Positions 35,715 to 46,891 of a stretch of DNA of 64,000 nt are shown in pieces. Both the position numbers and the translations under genes were made by a program. The stretch is from Cryptomeria japonica (taxonomy: Eukaryota; Streptophyta; Pinopsida; Cupressales; Cupressaceae). The DNA lies in the NCBI RefSeq assembly GCF_030272615.1, contig NC_081405.1, forward strand, positions 312,832,235 to 312,896,234. The letters are read 5' to 3'. The notes beneath the pieces were generated by a model. It made no database searches, was not told where the DNA came from, and worked only from the letters and a program-made list of their open reading frames with translations. Position 1 is the stretch's first letter. The number at the start of each line of letters is the position of its first letter.

Positions 35715-38700
35715 TCCAAACTTCTTTGTCCATGTTCACATGCATAAATTTTTCTTTATGTGCTTCCAAGTGATCAAAGCAGATTGTTAGCATCGATTCT
35801 ATCCTTGCCACTTTAGAAAAGTCATTTGTGGTCAGAGACTTTGTCTCTTTAACAAGCTGCACTCTTTCTTTGAAGATTTGGTCATATCTACTATAGGTTC
35901 AATTGTCTGTCCATCCTCCATCAAGAGTTGTATATCGATGCATTTTAGATCCTTCTACATCATATCAATCAGTTCCTTTAATCCTTTTAGTAATTTGGTA
36001 GATTCTTCATGACCTTGCTTAGTGATGGAATTTCTCCATTCGACATCCTTCTTTGACACATACAACATGTTGTCATCTAGGTTTTCTATTGGCTTCTCAG
36101 TTAGAAATTTCATAATGCTAAATTTCCGCACACCATTCATTTGTGCCAAGACCTCTACCCATTTGGTTCTCTCTTTTGCCCATGCATTAGCTTCCAGTTC
36201 TAACTCTTTTCTCATAGTTATGGTGTTGTCATATACCTTGACCAGGATAGCAATGTAGTCTGTACCCTGCTGCACTATAGAATCAAGCCCCTCATCAAAT
36301 AATTCAGCTATCATGTGGCTTATCGAGACTTGATCTAACAGTTTTTGATTCACTGGTGATTTGGGATCAAAGGACAATGTCATATGTGTCAGGGGATGAG
36401 GACTCAAGTGATGTATGGCATTGATATACTCTGCCATCTGGGTGACAACTTGTTTCAGCTCCTATTTGTCATTTTCATCTTTCCAAGTCCTCGAGATCAT
36501 TCTCTTTATGGAGGATTCTAAATGTTTAGCATCTACAACCCTTGAAGCAACTCCCAGGTTGATCTTCTCAACCATAAAATCACTCTCCATGGCTTTTTTT
36601 GGATCTCTATTTGAGATGGGCTTAGCTATTTCCGCTACCCAATGACCTATTTTATCATCAAATTCCATTATTGCTTGTGTTTTGAGCTTCTTGGGTTTAG
36701 ATATTTTCCCAAGGCATTTACTAACCATATCCTCCATGGGGATTGTAATAGGAACAATGTTGCATTTCTTCCCAATTGAAGCCCCAAGCCATCAAGAAGT
36801 ACTAGAAGTCTTATTGGGTGGAGGTTTCTGATAATCCAGTGGGGTGACAATAGTCATAATGTTCATTGGATTTGGATCTTCTTTAGGTTCCTTCTATGTA
36901 TCCACATCCTGTACTGGATGGTTACTCAACACTTATTGTTCCATCATCACCTGAGTTTCTTCACTTGACTCCAAATCCACAAAAAATTGATCCGCCACTG
37001 GTTATTTGTTCTTCTTTTTGCTCCTTGAATGAGTAACTCAAACTGCTAAAGAACTCAATGGGATCTCTTTGATCTTCTGTCTTGAACCTCTCCAACCTTA
37101 AGTCTTGTGACACCTACAACACCAACAATTTTGTTAGAGGAGGATGTAGGAATCTGTGTTGTAGCAAGTGGACCAACTGTCAATTCATTAGGAGTGATGA
37201 TCGACTCCTTTCTAAATTTTTGGTCCCTTAGCCATTTATCCATTCTTCTTATGGCATTGAAGGACTTGGCTTGAATGATTTCCTCTTCTCTTCTATCAAA
37301 GTTAATTTCAGGAATAGATTGCCCTTGAACCCTCTCATAAAATTCAGGGCCTAGTACATTTTCTCCTTCTTCTTCTTATACTCCAGACACATTAATGGGC
37401 AAATTCATGGTAATAACCTATTGTAATGTGAATATTGACCATAATATCCTCCTCACTTCAAATTCATCACAATAGTTTTCTCAGTAATCTTCTAACTGAG
37501 GTTCATGAAAGGAATGGTCATCAACATTTAGATTTTCTACAACATATCCCCTGCTATCAAACTTTTTCCTGGCAATGTAGGGCTGCAAATTCATTTTCTT
37601 GAACGCTAATTCTAAGTTCAAGGCATCGGACAAAGATTTACAACTATAGTATACAAGTTCAATCAGGAAAGCAACCCCGGATTTATCCTTCATTCCTATT
37701 TTTTTGTCAATATGAGCTAACTGTCTGCTTACTTCAATAAGCACATAACTGTCAAAAGCATACCTAGGCAATTTGAAGGGTTCACCTTCAAAAGCTCTCA
37801 CTCGGATATAAGTAAATTTGGGAAACTAAATGAAATAGCTTCCATATATGCTAATCAGCTCCATGGCCTCGGCTGACATTATTTTATTAATGTCTCCCTA
37901 CAACTCAAAGGCAAGCCTTCCTGCAAAAACATCATTCCATCTAGTGAAATTTTTTGCATGACCATCATGTCATCTATCCAAGGCTCATTATGTAATCCCT
38001 TCCATTCTCTAGTATAGTCCAATATATAGAATAAATATGAGGACATATAAAAACTAGACATTCCAACAAAGTTTCTCAAAACCTCATGGAGCCTTTCAGC
38101 GATCACCTGGGCCCAGTCAAGACATTTCTTGCCAGCTAACAACACCTAGATATAAAAGTACATCCAATCTTCCCAATAGAAAGATTATGATCTCCCTTCA
38201 AGTTTGTTTAAAAATATAACAATATCTCGCACTTCTGCAATGAAATGCTCTCTGGTAAGAGGCTTATGTAACCAAGACCCCCCTTTCTAAACCTTCAGAA
38301 GCCAATTCCTTTCAATGAGGCTTATATATGTTCTTTTCATCTCAAAGAAGAATGCATATGAGGTTCCAATTGACTAGTCTTCATATGGATCTTTATGTGG
38401 GATTCCCATTACTTCCATCACCATTTCTCTATTGATTTTAACTAACAGTTCACCACTTCTAGTCCTAATTCTCCTGCTATCAGCATCAAATCTTTTCATA
38501 CATGCTATTACTAGTTCTAGACAAGGAGCAACAGTTGGGAAAGCAACAGCTTCAATTAAGCCACTCCTAATTGTCCTTTCCATCATTGAGTCAACCCTAG
38601 GGTTTCTATCTCTCTCTAAAAAGTCTCCTAAATCAGCTTGGGCCAAAGAAGTATCACCCAGCTCTGGAAGTATACTGACCAGGCATGATGTGAAACCAAG

Positions 38701-38721
38701 TTTTGGGAGTGTTGGCCTCAT
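35715..38721 (-). pseudogene. ORF2-like protein of segment G
   Basis: Minus-strand series of frames reading as one protein of about 1,000 residues from ATG 38721 ('MRPTLPKLGF'): 38721-38374, 38145-37879, 37801-37481, 37243-37055, 36737-36462, 36437-35955, then a shifted end to about 35715. Residues near 93-108 read 'LVKINREMVMEVMGIP', similar in style and place to 'ITKE...TGLP' in B, C and E. The second half is charged and coiled-coil-like ('ELELEANAWAKERTKW'). Sequence similarity to the other ORF2s is faint, so it is at best a distant relative. No enzyme motif seen. Confidence 0.65.
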
Positions 38722-39605
38722 AATGGCCACTATTATATTAATCAAATAGTTCCTATACAGAACAAAATTTTACTCTAAAACAAAGAATTTTCCTACACTA
38801 ACTTTCTGAGCTATGAATATAATGGAGGAAAATTATCAAACTCACCTATTACCACCATCAATTCTGTGAAACCCTCGGAAGTATGGACTTGAAATTACCT
38901 TCGGTGTCATTCACTCCTCCAGCAACAACAACTAATACTTTCACAATTTTGAGAATTCACATTTTAGGAAGCAAAAAAATGGAGCAATATCGACACACGC
39001 CTCATAATGATTCATCCAAATATGTGAGATAACCAATAATTTGATAGGAATATGAAAACTTTCTTAATTACACAACAACTCCACACAAATAGCTTCCATT
39101 TTCATGATTTCTTTCTATAATTAGAATTTTAAATTATAAGATGCCCAGAACATTCCTTTTGTTGTGCCACCTTTTGTGTTATAAATTTCCTCGAGGCCAA
39201 CTTAAAATGAACCTTTCAACTTTGAATGAACGAAGTTCAATGGTTCAAGTTAAATCTTGAGAAAACAAAGGAACTCACAACTTGTGGCTAGACTTCTCAC
39301 AAATATAAAGGAAAACATTGAACCGCTTTTGGAATGGTTCAAGAGTTCAAGTTCAAGACTAACTTAACACAATCACACTTTTTGGTTTAACAACATAACA
39401 AATCCATGACCCATACAAAAGGCACCGGTTGAACTTTGAACCTTGAACCTATACGCAGGTTCAACTAACGGGTTCATTAAGGCAAAAAAAAGAGGTGAAA
39501 CATAAGGAATAAAAATAACTAAAGGCAGATCAAACCGAATGATGGAAATGAAATTAAATACACATTATTAGTATTTTTCTTTGAAAAATGAATAATGGGG
39601 TAACA
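38722..39605 (-). other. 5' flank of the segment G gene
   Basis: About 880 bases with no frame, no primer site and no zinc-knuckle ORF1. On the minus strand 'AATAGGTGAGTTTG' near 38848 matches a plant splice donor well and 'TTCATAG' follows about 40 bases later, too short for a normal intron. The right end '...ggggtaaca' meets the B LTR at 39606. Confidence 0.4.
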
Positions 39606-40501
39606 TACCCAAATGATAAATGTTATCCTTATTAAAACATGCATTCACCAACCAGTATACCGGTGCAAATAGAATTGAAAGAAGTAAATCAACCAATAAG
39701 ATAACCACACAAATGAATACCATAACACAAAGAATTACACATGGAAAACCTCAAAGAGGAAAAACCATGGTGGGATTTGTGACCCACAATATCAATCCAC
39801 TGGCCATACGAAGAGATATTACAAAATATAGGGGCCTACACTTGTAGGAAGGCTTACAACCTAAAGCACACTGCTCAATCGCAAAAGGAGCCTCACTAAC
39901 TACATACAAATCTAGAATACAATCTAGAGAAATGATTAAACTACAATGATAACATCTTCTATGCCTGAATACAATTCCCGTTAGGCTCTATCTAATCAGG
40001 TCTTAAACCCTAAACCCTTACCGGAATACCCTCTTACATAAATATCCTCACATACACGATCTCTCTTAAATATTTCACATCTCCATTACATTCCATAACC
40101 TTACATATCCATATCCTTTCCTATACATACAAACATGAAAATGATCTAATCAATTGACCTATATACCCCTTTATAATCCATCATGCCTTATGTTAGCTTA
40201 CAAAGATAATTACAATATGAATATACATGTCGACTCAATAACATAAATACATTAATATCAAAAATAATTGTCGATGTCAGATCTCCCAAATGATGTCGTC
40301 CTCCAATACTTATAACCTGAATGTGAACCATGTCAGCCCGCAATGCCAGATACCAAAGAATTCCTTCTAACCTACCAATGCGAGTGTCGGTGAAGTGTTT
40401 GCCGATACACAGCTAAACACAAATATAAAGCTAGAACATGTTGTCATGTTCCATCAATGACAAGATATTGAAACCAACCAATTGAGTGTCAATTGCCAAC
40501 A
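39606..40501 (-). repeat. 5' LTR of element B, missing its primer-side end
   Basis: Matches 11259-12160 at about 90% by eye and ends 'aattgccaaca', followed by ctaag. The first 50 bases of the LTR are absent here; a divergent candidate for them is at 17146-17193. The perfect GTGGG (39770-39774) and CCCAC (39783-39787) pair is kept. Confidence 0.85.
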
Positions 40502-40506
40502 CTAAG

Positions 40507-41123
40507 CTCTGAAAATCATCCTGATGCTCCAAATGATCCTCTGACCACACCTCTAAATTTACTAAGGAAGCTACATTCCCACTAGAGACAAAACAAGGAG
40601 TGAGATCACTAATGTTTGAAACCTCCTCCTTTGCTATCTGATCAAGATTTGGTTATCAAACCCTAGTCTCGGATGCCAAATTTTAGACCATTTGAGCTAT
40701 TAGGATAGTGGAAATCTCCGCTATCACTTCATGGTTAGCCCACTTATAGTCAATAGCACCACCTTGGATACCTTCCTCTAGGATCTAGTTTGGAGAACTT
40801 GCTCCAATAAATTTCAAAGAATCATCTTTAGAATCTTTCTTCTATATCCACTACATGATGGGTGGCCACATACAACTTAATTATGTATTCTTCTTCTGCA
40901 CCTTAAACAAAAAATGTTGTGTTCTTCTATCTCCACATTTCGACTCCAAATTCCAAAGGAGGAGAGAGGCCAAAATGAAGTTGGGATATTTTTTATTGCT
41001 ATCAGTTTAATCTTGAAAAAATGGACTGAATATCGTTCTCCCATATTCTGAGTGATAACGACACCTAGTCTTGTCTCTGAATACGGTATAGGTAATAATA
41101 AAGTGATGAAGAAGACATCTAGT
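40507..41123 (-). pseudogene. Decayed LINE-type ORF1 remnant (tentative)
   Basis: Short stretch between B and E. On the minus strand it shows 'FWPLSSFGIWSRNVEIE' and a Cys-rich 'CLRCRRRIH' followed by further Cys, like the knuckle end of a plant LINE ORF1. No complete frame. It was the DNA into which B and E inserted. The five bases before E (41119-41123, ctagt) are its duplicated target. Confidence 0.3.
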
Positions 41124-41901
41124 TGTTGGCATATGCACACTCCAATGAGACATTGTATGTGATTGAAGGTTTTGTCATTGATGGCAACCTTGCAATCCTA
41201 TGGCACCGGCAAAGGCATTATATCGGCATCAATAGATCACACTCTACACTGGCACTCAGGACACCGACACCAGCACCGACACAGAAGAAAGGAAGTATAC
41301 TAGCACTGAGGCCGACAGGATTTTTGTTATATTATATTTTGTTTATTATTGTAAAAAATTTGTAAGCCGACTTGGAAAATTGTAAAATGACTCATATATA
41401 AAAGAGATCATTGTAGACATTTGATATAGGAGAAGAAAGTAGTAAGGAAAAATATTAGGCAGACCTATTATGTGAAATATAGGTTAAGAGGCTTATGTAA
41501 GTAGCAAAGCAGCAACCGGTACTGAATCTGGCATTAAAGATGCGATTGTAAAGTAGTAAAAGATATTGGATTTGTATAATCCTCATTGTAAGTCAGTGAG
41601 ACTTCCCATTGAGTAGTGAGCTCTAGGTAGTTGGCCTTCCTGCATGTGTAGGCCCCTATTGTAAGTAATATTCTCTTATTTGAGTGTCCCACCGAGGTTT
41701 TTCCCACATCGGGTTTCCTTGTTAAAATCTTGTGTTATGGTGTGCTGTTCATGTGGATGTTCTTAATTCTGTTTATTGCATTATTTCTTGCATACTGGTA
41801 CACTGTTATATTATGCTCTACATGTTTTAAGTTAAGAAATTCTATATACTAGTCAGATACTGATTCATGCCCCCCTCTCAGTATTTGTGGGATCCCAAAC
41901 A
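41124..41901 (+). repeat. 5' LTR of element E
   Basis: Starts 'tgttggcatatgcac', ends 'gatcccaaaca'. TATA box 'atatataaa' at 41395-41403, followed by GAGATCA as in B. The GTGGG half of the shared hairpin has been lost by deletion. C-run block and 'ctcagta' close the LTR. Confidence 0.92.
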
Positions 41902-41903
41902 AT

Positions 41904-41915
41904 TGGTATCAGAGC
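41904..41915 (+). other. Primer binding site of element E
   Basis: TGGTATCAGAGC, two bases after the LTR. Complementary to the 3' end of initiator-Met tRNA, as in plant copia elements; the only unmutated copy in the window. Confidence 0.93.
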
Positions 41916-41972
41916 CTGGTCCTCTATTTTTAGAAGCCTAACAGCTTGAGGAAGATCTTGACACCGGTAAAG

Positions 41973-43072
41973 ATGGAAAATCTGATGAAACAATTGGAAG
42001 GAGCTCTTTCAGACTATGATGCAGAAAAATTGAAAAATATCAAACTAGAAGATGATTTAAGGGCAGCTCAGGATATCATTTAGGCACTTTAAGAAAATTT
42101 TACTGTTGCAAGAAATAAGAGAAGAGAACTTTGTGAAAAATTGCAAAATAAAAATGATGAAAAGGAATCACTTAATGATATGATAAGCAAGTTGAAACAA
42201 GAGATCATGACAACAAAGAATGAAGAAGAATTGAATAGAAGACTAAGTGATGCAGCAAATGAGAACACAAGACTTAGCTATGAAAATGACATGTTGAAGA
42301 TAGATCTGATGCATACTCAAAATGACTCAAATGAACTGATGAGACAAAAAGAAGTCTTAGAAAGAGAACTAGAAACTGCAAATCAACATAAAGAAAAATT
42401 CAAGAAAAGCTCAGAGGAACTTGGCACCTTGCTGAAGAATCAAAAACCTAAAGTTGACACTTCTAGGATTGGCTTTGAAGTTGGTGAAAGCTCTGGTACT
42501 GCAAATACTCAGGATCACAGCAAATTGGTAAGACAACCTAATGCTTATAAATTCAATGGAAAATGCTTTAACTATAATAAGTATTGTCATAGAGCAAATG
42601 GATGTAGATCTAGAAATTATCAAAATATCAACACACCCACTGGTCAATGTTCTAAATGCAACAAAGTAGGTCACAATTCTGAAAATTGCAGAATGAATGT
42701 GAGATGTTATATTTGTGGAAGATTTGGACATTTATCTAATCAATGCAAAACACAAACTGGCATAGGTTATGGAAAAGCAATTCAGAAAAATAATGTAACT
42801 TGTTATGCATGTAACAAGATTGGGCATATTGCTAAATTTTGTAGAAGTAAAGGAACACCAGTAGACAACAAAAGTTCTAGGTTGAAAGGTAAAGAAAAAG
42901 TTGAAGAGGTTAAGCAAGAATTCTCAAAACAATGGATTAGAAAAGCTGATCTAAATATTGGGAATACTCCTCCACCAGTAGAACAAACCAATGCTTCACT
43001 GGCAAAATAGAGTGATGCTCCACTAGAAGGACAAAGTAGTGCTCCACCGGTAGGAAGTTCTTTATCAAATTG
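41973..43072 (+). pseudogene. ORF1 of element E, coiled coil plus zinc knuckles
   Basis: From ATG 41973 ('MENLMKQLEGALSDYDAEK') one frame runs to 43072 ('GSSLSN') with no frameshift; in-frame stops lie near 42081, 42090 and at 43008-43010. It aligns with ORF1 of B from its first residues and at its end. The first 170 residues are coiled-coil-like. Then come a degenerate 'CFNYNKYCHRANGC' and three intact CCHC units: 'CSKCNKVGHNSENC', 'CYICGRFGHLSNQC', 'CYACNKIGHIAKFC'. Likely RNA-binding and Gag-like. A Pro/Ala/Gln-rich tail follows. Confidence 0.88.
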
Positions 43073-43377
43073 AAGAAAATTTCCTTGAGGGTTTGGCAAT
43101 CTATTGACACATGTGCTATTATTCCCTCAGTTAGAGATAAGAAGTTGGAAATTACTTATTATCGACAAACAATATTAAGTGTATACTTAACCGGCATGCA
43201 ATAAATGTGGTAGATGGCGAAAAGACACTATAAAATTAAGGTTTTGGCTCCATTTCATTTCATTGAGATTTCAAATTTAGAAAGAGTGCGAAGATTACGA
43301 GCTAAGGCATTTTGAGAAAGAAGCAAGAACACTCCAAGCAATCATCCATCCTAAAGGTAGTAAAAAGGTATTTAATC

Positions 43378-46300
43378 ATGGCATCCACCTCTGCAATTGA
43401 ATATATAGCAAACCCTACTGTTGTTGAAGTGATAAAAAGACCTAGGCCCGTATTTCAGTTAGTTCCCGAGGTAGCTAAGAAAGATGATACCTTAGGTGCT
43501 TTTTCTCAAATTCCTAAGGGAGTTGTTTATGCTAAAGACCCCAGAATGTACATCCATTGAAACATTGAGGAACTAGGAGATGAAGAAATTAAAACCATGT
43601 TTAAAACTATGATATGTGATAAAACTGGCAATGTAAAAGATGAACACAAGATCATTGAGACCCTAGGATTTACAAAGATCCTTAGCATTCCTGAATTTCC
43701 CAAGGATGTGATTAGGATAGTCTTAAGCAGGGTACATGCTGAGTTTTTCTGGTTAGATGCAGTCCACAAAATCACCAAGGAAGTTGTGAAAGTTGTCACA
43801 GGGTTACCGACCACCGGTAAAAGACAAGATAAAACCAAGAAGGTATCCAATGACCTAGTTACAAACCTAACTGGTGCAACATTCGACAAGAGGTCCCTAA
43901 GAGTTAATTATGTAACAGACATTAATGTGAGATTTATCAGCATGATATTAGGATATAAAGCTACTCATGCAAATAGACTCAATTGAGTTTCAAGTTTATG
44001 CATTAAGAGTGCTTATGATATGGTCATAGATAATGCAAAAATTGATGTATGTGAGTGGTTAAAAGATGAATTAATTGACAACCTTGGAAAGGTCAAGAAG
44101 GACAAGAAAGGAACTTTCAAGTTTGGAAATTTGTTAGTATGTCTGATGCTACACATAACAAAATAGGTTCCTGGTATAGGCTACAAAGAACTTGGATATG
44201 ATATACCGGTAGGCAAATAATTAACAAAACTATTCAATAATATGGGTGAAAACAAGGAAAACAATATTCATGACTTCTTTCAAGCATTAAAGGCCAAAAT
44301 GAAGAAAAGAATAAGGTTATCACAAAAGATTGTTGACAAATACAAAGATGAAATATGCTTTGTCATCAAGAACGATGATATCTGGATGGAAGTAGTCACC
44401 CCTAGGATAGTTTGGGTAACCGAGATGGTCTATGAAATAGATGATCACATAGTTGAAACATATGCTAAAGCACTTCTAGAAGCCCCCAGAGAACCTAAGG
44501 AAGAAGTATTTGGTAGTGAAAAAACCATTGAAAGCCAAATACAATCAAAGAAAATAGTGAAAAAGGTTGAGGCAGTTGTAAGGAAAGGTTCCAGACAAGC
44601 AACAACCATCAAAGAAGATGTATTGAAGAAAACCAGTATAACAGAGGATGAGTTAGCAGCTACACAACCTGAAACTCACCTATCACTGGTAGGTACTTCT
44701 TCAGGGAGTGACATGCCTGCAACTTTCAAAAGAGTTGTAAGGAAAAGAGATCCCTCACCGGCAACCACACCCTCACCTAGGAGGACAAGATAAAAACAAC
44801 AAGCAGTGAGATCTTTGGTAAGAAAGGCTACACCAAAGAAGAAACTGACACCCAAGAAGAAGAAGAAGAAGACAAACAAAGACTTGGCCCCTCTTGATAT
44901 ACTGCTGAATGAAATCACAGAGGAAGGTAAATTGAATAACATAGAGAAAATATATGACACCTTAACAGCTGATGAAAAAGAGCAAGTTGAAAATAGTGTT
45001 ATATTACATATGGATATGTATAAGAAATTTTTGATGGAAGTAGTCAATGAAATTCCAGATGAGCTATTTAAAAGACTAGAAGCAAGAAGACAAGCAGTAA
45101 TAGAACTAGATAAGAAAATAAAGATTGAAAAGTTACTTGTTGTTTATCCAGTAAACTCTCCCCAGGAAATTGATGACATAATTACTCAAGCCAACCAGAC
45201 AGTATTTTCTACTGCACATCGACACGTTGCTTTAATGGTAGGAAGAGTTAATGAGGTGACAGAGGAGATAGAAAATGGATGGGATATATTCTTAGTTGAG
45301 AAAGAAAAACAAGAAGAGTACAAGAACCCCAAACCCATAAAAGTTTATCAGAAAGATAGAGACAAGGGGAAAGGAAAAGTTGGTGGACTACCTAGTATCA
45401 AGGTTAGAGACAACTTACCCCCACCTCCTTTAATTACTCCACCGGTAAAAACAAAAACTACAGAAGATCAACCGGTAGCTGAGAGTATGGATGCAGAGGA
45501 TGATAATCCTAATCTTGAAGTTTTATATACTATGGATGTTGATACTCAAAAGATCAACATAGTGGTAGACAAAGATACAACTGATAAGACTGATATGGCT
45601 AGTGAGCCTTCGATAGTTGAGGAAACTAATAACACACAGGAGAAACTGGCAGAAGACAAAGAGAAAAAGGTAGAGACTCAGACTTAGACTGAGGCAATGC
45701 AACAAACAGAGGAACAAATAGAGCAAAAGGCTCTGGAACAACAACAACAATAGCAACAACAACATGAATAGGTACATAAGGAAACAGTACCACCGACAAC
45801 TAGTGAAGTAGAAAAACCATTGCTTAAAGAAATATAGACACAAATAGACCTACCAGAGGTCAATACAAGCTTGGTTACTTCCACCGGTACTCAGATTGTT
45901 GATTCATCATCAGCCTACAAATCAACTAATGTGACTGAGGTACTATTAGACTCAATCAAGAAAATAACTGACTACAGCTCACAAGCTTACAAAGCAATTG
46001 ATGATACCATACCAATTTTGAAGGTAATTGCCCCCAACTGTACTATAGACAATAAAGATTCTTTAGGACAACTTGATACACTATGTAAATATATCTCAGA
46101 AAACATTGAGAAAATAAAAGAAGAGTCATTAAAGGATAAAGTAGAAGTTGAAAAATAGAAATTCTTTGATGAGCAAATAAAGAAGTGTAATAGAGATTTT
46201 GACACACTTCTACTAGAATTATGTAATTTATTGAAAGAGTACAAAAATCTGTACAAAGATACCTGTAAAACAAACTTTTTGAATGTAGATATTGACAAGA

Positions 46301-46704
46301 AGATGAGTAAGGTACATGATGAGATCAATAAACTTGCAGATAGTTTTGTCAACTCACCTGATACACTATCAGTTTTTGAGGAGAAGATAACAAATTTTGA
46401 AGAAGAATCACTTAAATTGGAAAGAGAGAAAGAAAAGATAGTGAATAAGGCAAAACATTTGAGATCAAAACTAAGTCCAAGATTGGACTATCTAGCATCA
46501 CTACAAAAGGAAGTATCTGAGGCACTAATATAGGGAAAGAAAACACTGGCAGAGCATTTGTAGCATCTCACCAGTACAGTGAAGAGAATAGAGACAACAA
46601 TAAAGGATAGCAAAAAGTTTATGAACAGTATAAACTTGATTTTGGGAGATCTTTTTCAAATTGTAACCACCCAGTTACAAGGTTGGAACTACAAACTCTA
46701 CTGA
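43378..46704 (+). pseudogene. ORF2 of element E, 1,108 codons in one frame
   Basis: ATG at 43378 ('MASTSAIEYI') to TGA at 46702-46704, all in one frame, with twelve in-frame stops and no indel that shifts it. About residue 118 reads 'RVHAEFFWL', then 'ITKEVVKVVTGLP', 'FKFGNLLVC' and a long basic Lys-rich region near 44800-44880. It continues with a Gln-rich stretch near 45690-45770 and coiled coils with 'LEREKEKIVNKAKHL'. Start, length and order match B and C. No enzymatic motif. The end lies about 190 bases before the 3' LTR. Role unknown; a structural or RNA-carrying role is only a guess. Confidence 0.88.
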
Positions 46705-46891
46705 CATCTTGACAACCTTTTTCATTGATGCCAAAGGGGGAGTAGTGGGATGATGAGAAAATTCAAATCACAGGAATCATATGCTCAAGGGGAGCTCACA
46801 CATTTTTGGTAACATTTTTTTTGGACTTCACATTTTTGGATCATTTTTGAAATTTCTCATGAGTGTTGCCATCAATGCCAAAGGGGGAGAT
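46705..46891 (+). other. 3' untranslated region and polypurine tract of element E
   Basis: 'aaagggggagat' at 46880-46891 abuts the LTR. An earlier 'gccaaagggggag' lies at about 46729-46741. TTGCCATCAATG at 46866-46877 has a perfect inverted copy inside U3 at 46944-46955. Confidence 0.88.

Larger units (their letters stand above)
11209..40501 (-). mobile_element. Non-autonomous LTR element B, outer shell of a nest
   Basis: The LTR at 11209-12160 and the LTR piece at 39606-40501 have the same orientation and about 90% identity by eye. The 5 bp ctaag before the first (11204-11208) is repeated right after the second (40502-40506). B is therefore one insertion whose middle was later filled by G, F and C. 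Its own internal sequence is 12161-17145: polypurine tract, ORF2, ORF1 and primer site in minus-strand order reversed. No protease, integrase or reverse transcriptase is present. LTR ends and primer site are of copia type. Confidence 0.85.

Noticed and set aside
45523-46352. Minus-strand frames of 66-121 codons opposite ORF2 of E
   Set aside because: Antisense of Lys/Glu/Gln-rich coiled coils gives Phe/Leu/Ser/Cys-rich open frames by composition alone.
43378-46704. TAG read as a sense codon (recoding) in element E
   Set aside because: TAG excess is better explained by C-to-T change at CAG in methylated DNA. TAA and TGA also occur in the frame, and the related ORF2s of B and C carry shifts, so the element is simply dead.
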